Below are positions 45,274 to 45,638 of a DNA stretch of 45,638 nt, one piece after another. The stretch spans positions 1 to 45,638 of the forward strand of contig DASTXH010000091.1 of the NCBI GenBank assembly GCA_035758575.1, in the 5' to 3' direction. A model generated the notes under the pieces. That model searched no databases, was not told the origin of the DNA, and saw only the letters and a program-made list of their open reading frames with translations. Within the stretch, counting starts at the first letter, position 1; each line of letters opens with the position of its first letter. The stretch is from JANWHZ01 sp035758575 (GTDB taxonomy: Bacteria > Patescibacteriota > Saccharimonadia > Saccharimonadales > UBA4665). The position numbers and the translations under genes are program-made.

Positions 45274-45632
45274 GCGTGTTTAAGGATGAACCTGACGATC
45301 ATGATTTTCCTGCCGCGCAGGATTATCTTGAGTTGCATTTTGAGGCTGTGACTGCCAAGAAGGTCGCTTCTAATTTGAAGAAGGCTAAGACGCAGTCTAA
45401 GAAGGCTAAGGATATTCTTCGCGCTTCCGGTCTCGCTTTGCTGCCGCCGTCAAACAAGCATGTGGCACACAATGTGGATAAGGTGAAGAACGGGCAGAAG
45501 CTTTCGCCTATTCTATTGGTGCGTGACTATCCGCGTTTGATTGTCGCCGATGGCTATCACCGTTTGTGCGCCGTGTATTACGTGTCTGAAGATCTTGAAG
45601 TGCCGTGCCGTATTGCTAATCTGTCGGAGTAA
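45270..45632 (+). CDS. ParB/sulfiredoxin-like protein between terminase and portal
   Basis: 120 residues from GTG 45270, fused with the terminase stop (GTGA). A Lys-rich helix (KKVASNLKKAKTQSKKAKDI) precedes the ParB-like part: PILLVRDYPRLIVADGYHRL then VPCRIANL, with the D-G-x-H-R motif. Proteins of this fold act as nucleases or nucleotide-binding switches. The place between terminase and portal suggests a packaging or DNA-end role rather than partition. It runs across the window junction. Confidence 0.82.
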   Translation: MSVFKDEPDDHDFPAAQDYLELHFEAVTAKKVASNLKKAKTQSKKAKDILRASGLALLPPSNKHVAHNVDKVKNGQKLSPILLVRDYPRLIVADGYHRLCAVYYVSEDLEVPCRIANLSE

Positions 45633-45638
45633 GGGAGC
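45498..45638. repeat. Terminal direct repeat, right copy (circular overlap)
   Basis: Identical to bases 1-141. See the left copy: joining them gives a 45,497-base circle in which the ParB-like gene and the portal gene are contiguous. Confidence 0.95.

Noticed and set aside
45270..45632. Plasmid-type partition system, from the ParB-like protein
   Set aside because: There is no ParA-like ATPase or parS-like repeat, and the gene sits between terminase and portal genes.
1..45638. Temperate lifestyle
   Set aside because: No integrase, excisionase, att-like repeat or CI-type repressor was seen. The LuxR-type protein alone does not indicate lysogeny.

Overview
This window is the complete or near-complete genome of a tailed double-stranded DNA phage, of siphovirus type, that very probably infects an actinobacterium. 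The first 141 bases are repeated exactly as the last 141, so the molecule is circular or circularly permuted, with about 45,497 unique bases. Signs of an actinobacterial host are the many GTG and TTG starts, stops and starts fused as GTGA, TGATG or TAATG, promoters apparently giving leaderless mRNAs, and gene families I associate with actinobacteriophages: a protease with a DUF6582-like segment, a split primase, and a small protein carrying a WSGFGAD motif. No integrase, phage repressor or partition system was seen, so a virulent lifestyle is likely.

Layout. (1) Late operon, plus strand, 43.7 kb through the junction to 17.1 kb: large terminase, ParB-like protein, portal-MuF fusion, protease-scaffold fusion, major capsid protein with an Ig-like insert, two paralogous small beta proteins, head-tail connectors, tail tube, two-frame tail chaperones, an HK97-gp10-like protein, tape measure, a large tail-tip protein with carbohydrate-binding-like domains, a C1q-like tail protein and an XhlA-like membrane protein, ending at a strong terminator. 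(2) 17.1-19.6 kb, minus strand: a tightly coupled set of small proteins behind a tRNA carrying a CAA anticodon. (3) 19.6-19.95 kb: a divergent control region with hairpins and alternating purine-pyrimidine DNA. (4) 19.95-30.7 kb, plus strand: DNA metabolism (Cas4/RecB-like nuclease, HNH nuclease, GRF zinc finger protein, RecA-fold helicase, RNA ligase, Holliday junction resolvase, split primase, DEDDy exonuclease, dATP/dGTP diphosphohydrolase, HAD phosphatase) and many tiny coupled genes. (5) 30.7-39.9 kb, minus strand: small proteins, a LuxR-type HTH protein, an approximately 0.9 kb structured non-coding segment with a tRNA-Gly and tRNA-like pieces, a GH25 endolysin, a nucleotidyltransferase-like protein and several paralogous pairs. 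(6) 39.9-41.7 kb: a hairpin array, an operator-promoter, a small operon and the small terminase. (7) 41.7-43.4 kb: a minus-strand block of microproteins lying between the small and large terminase genes.

How it works together. Twelve sigma70-like promoters (mostly TTGACN or TTGCGN, 17-18 bases, TANNNT) divide the genome into units. The replication block has helicase and primase but no recognisable DNA polymerase, so the host replicase is presumably used. RNA ligase, a HAD phosphatase and tRNA genes together could repair damaged tRNAs, but this is inference. All functional names come from motifs read by eye, without database searches.
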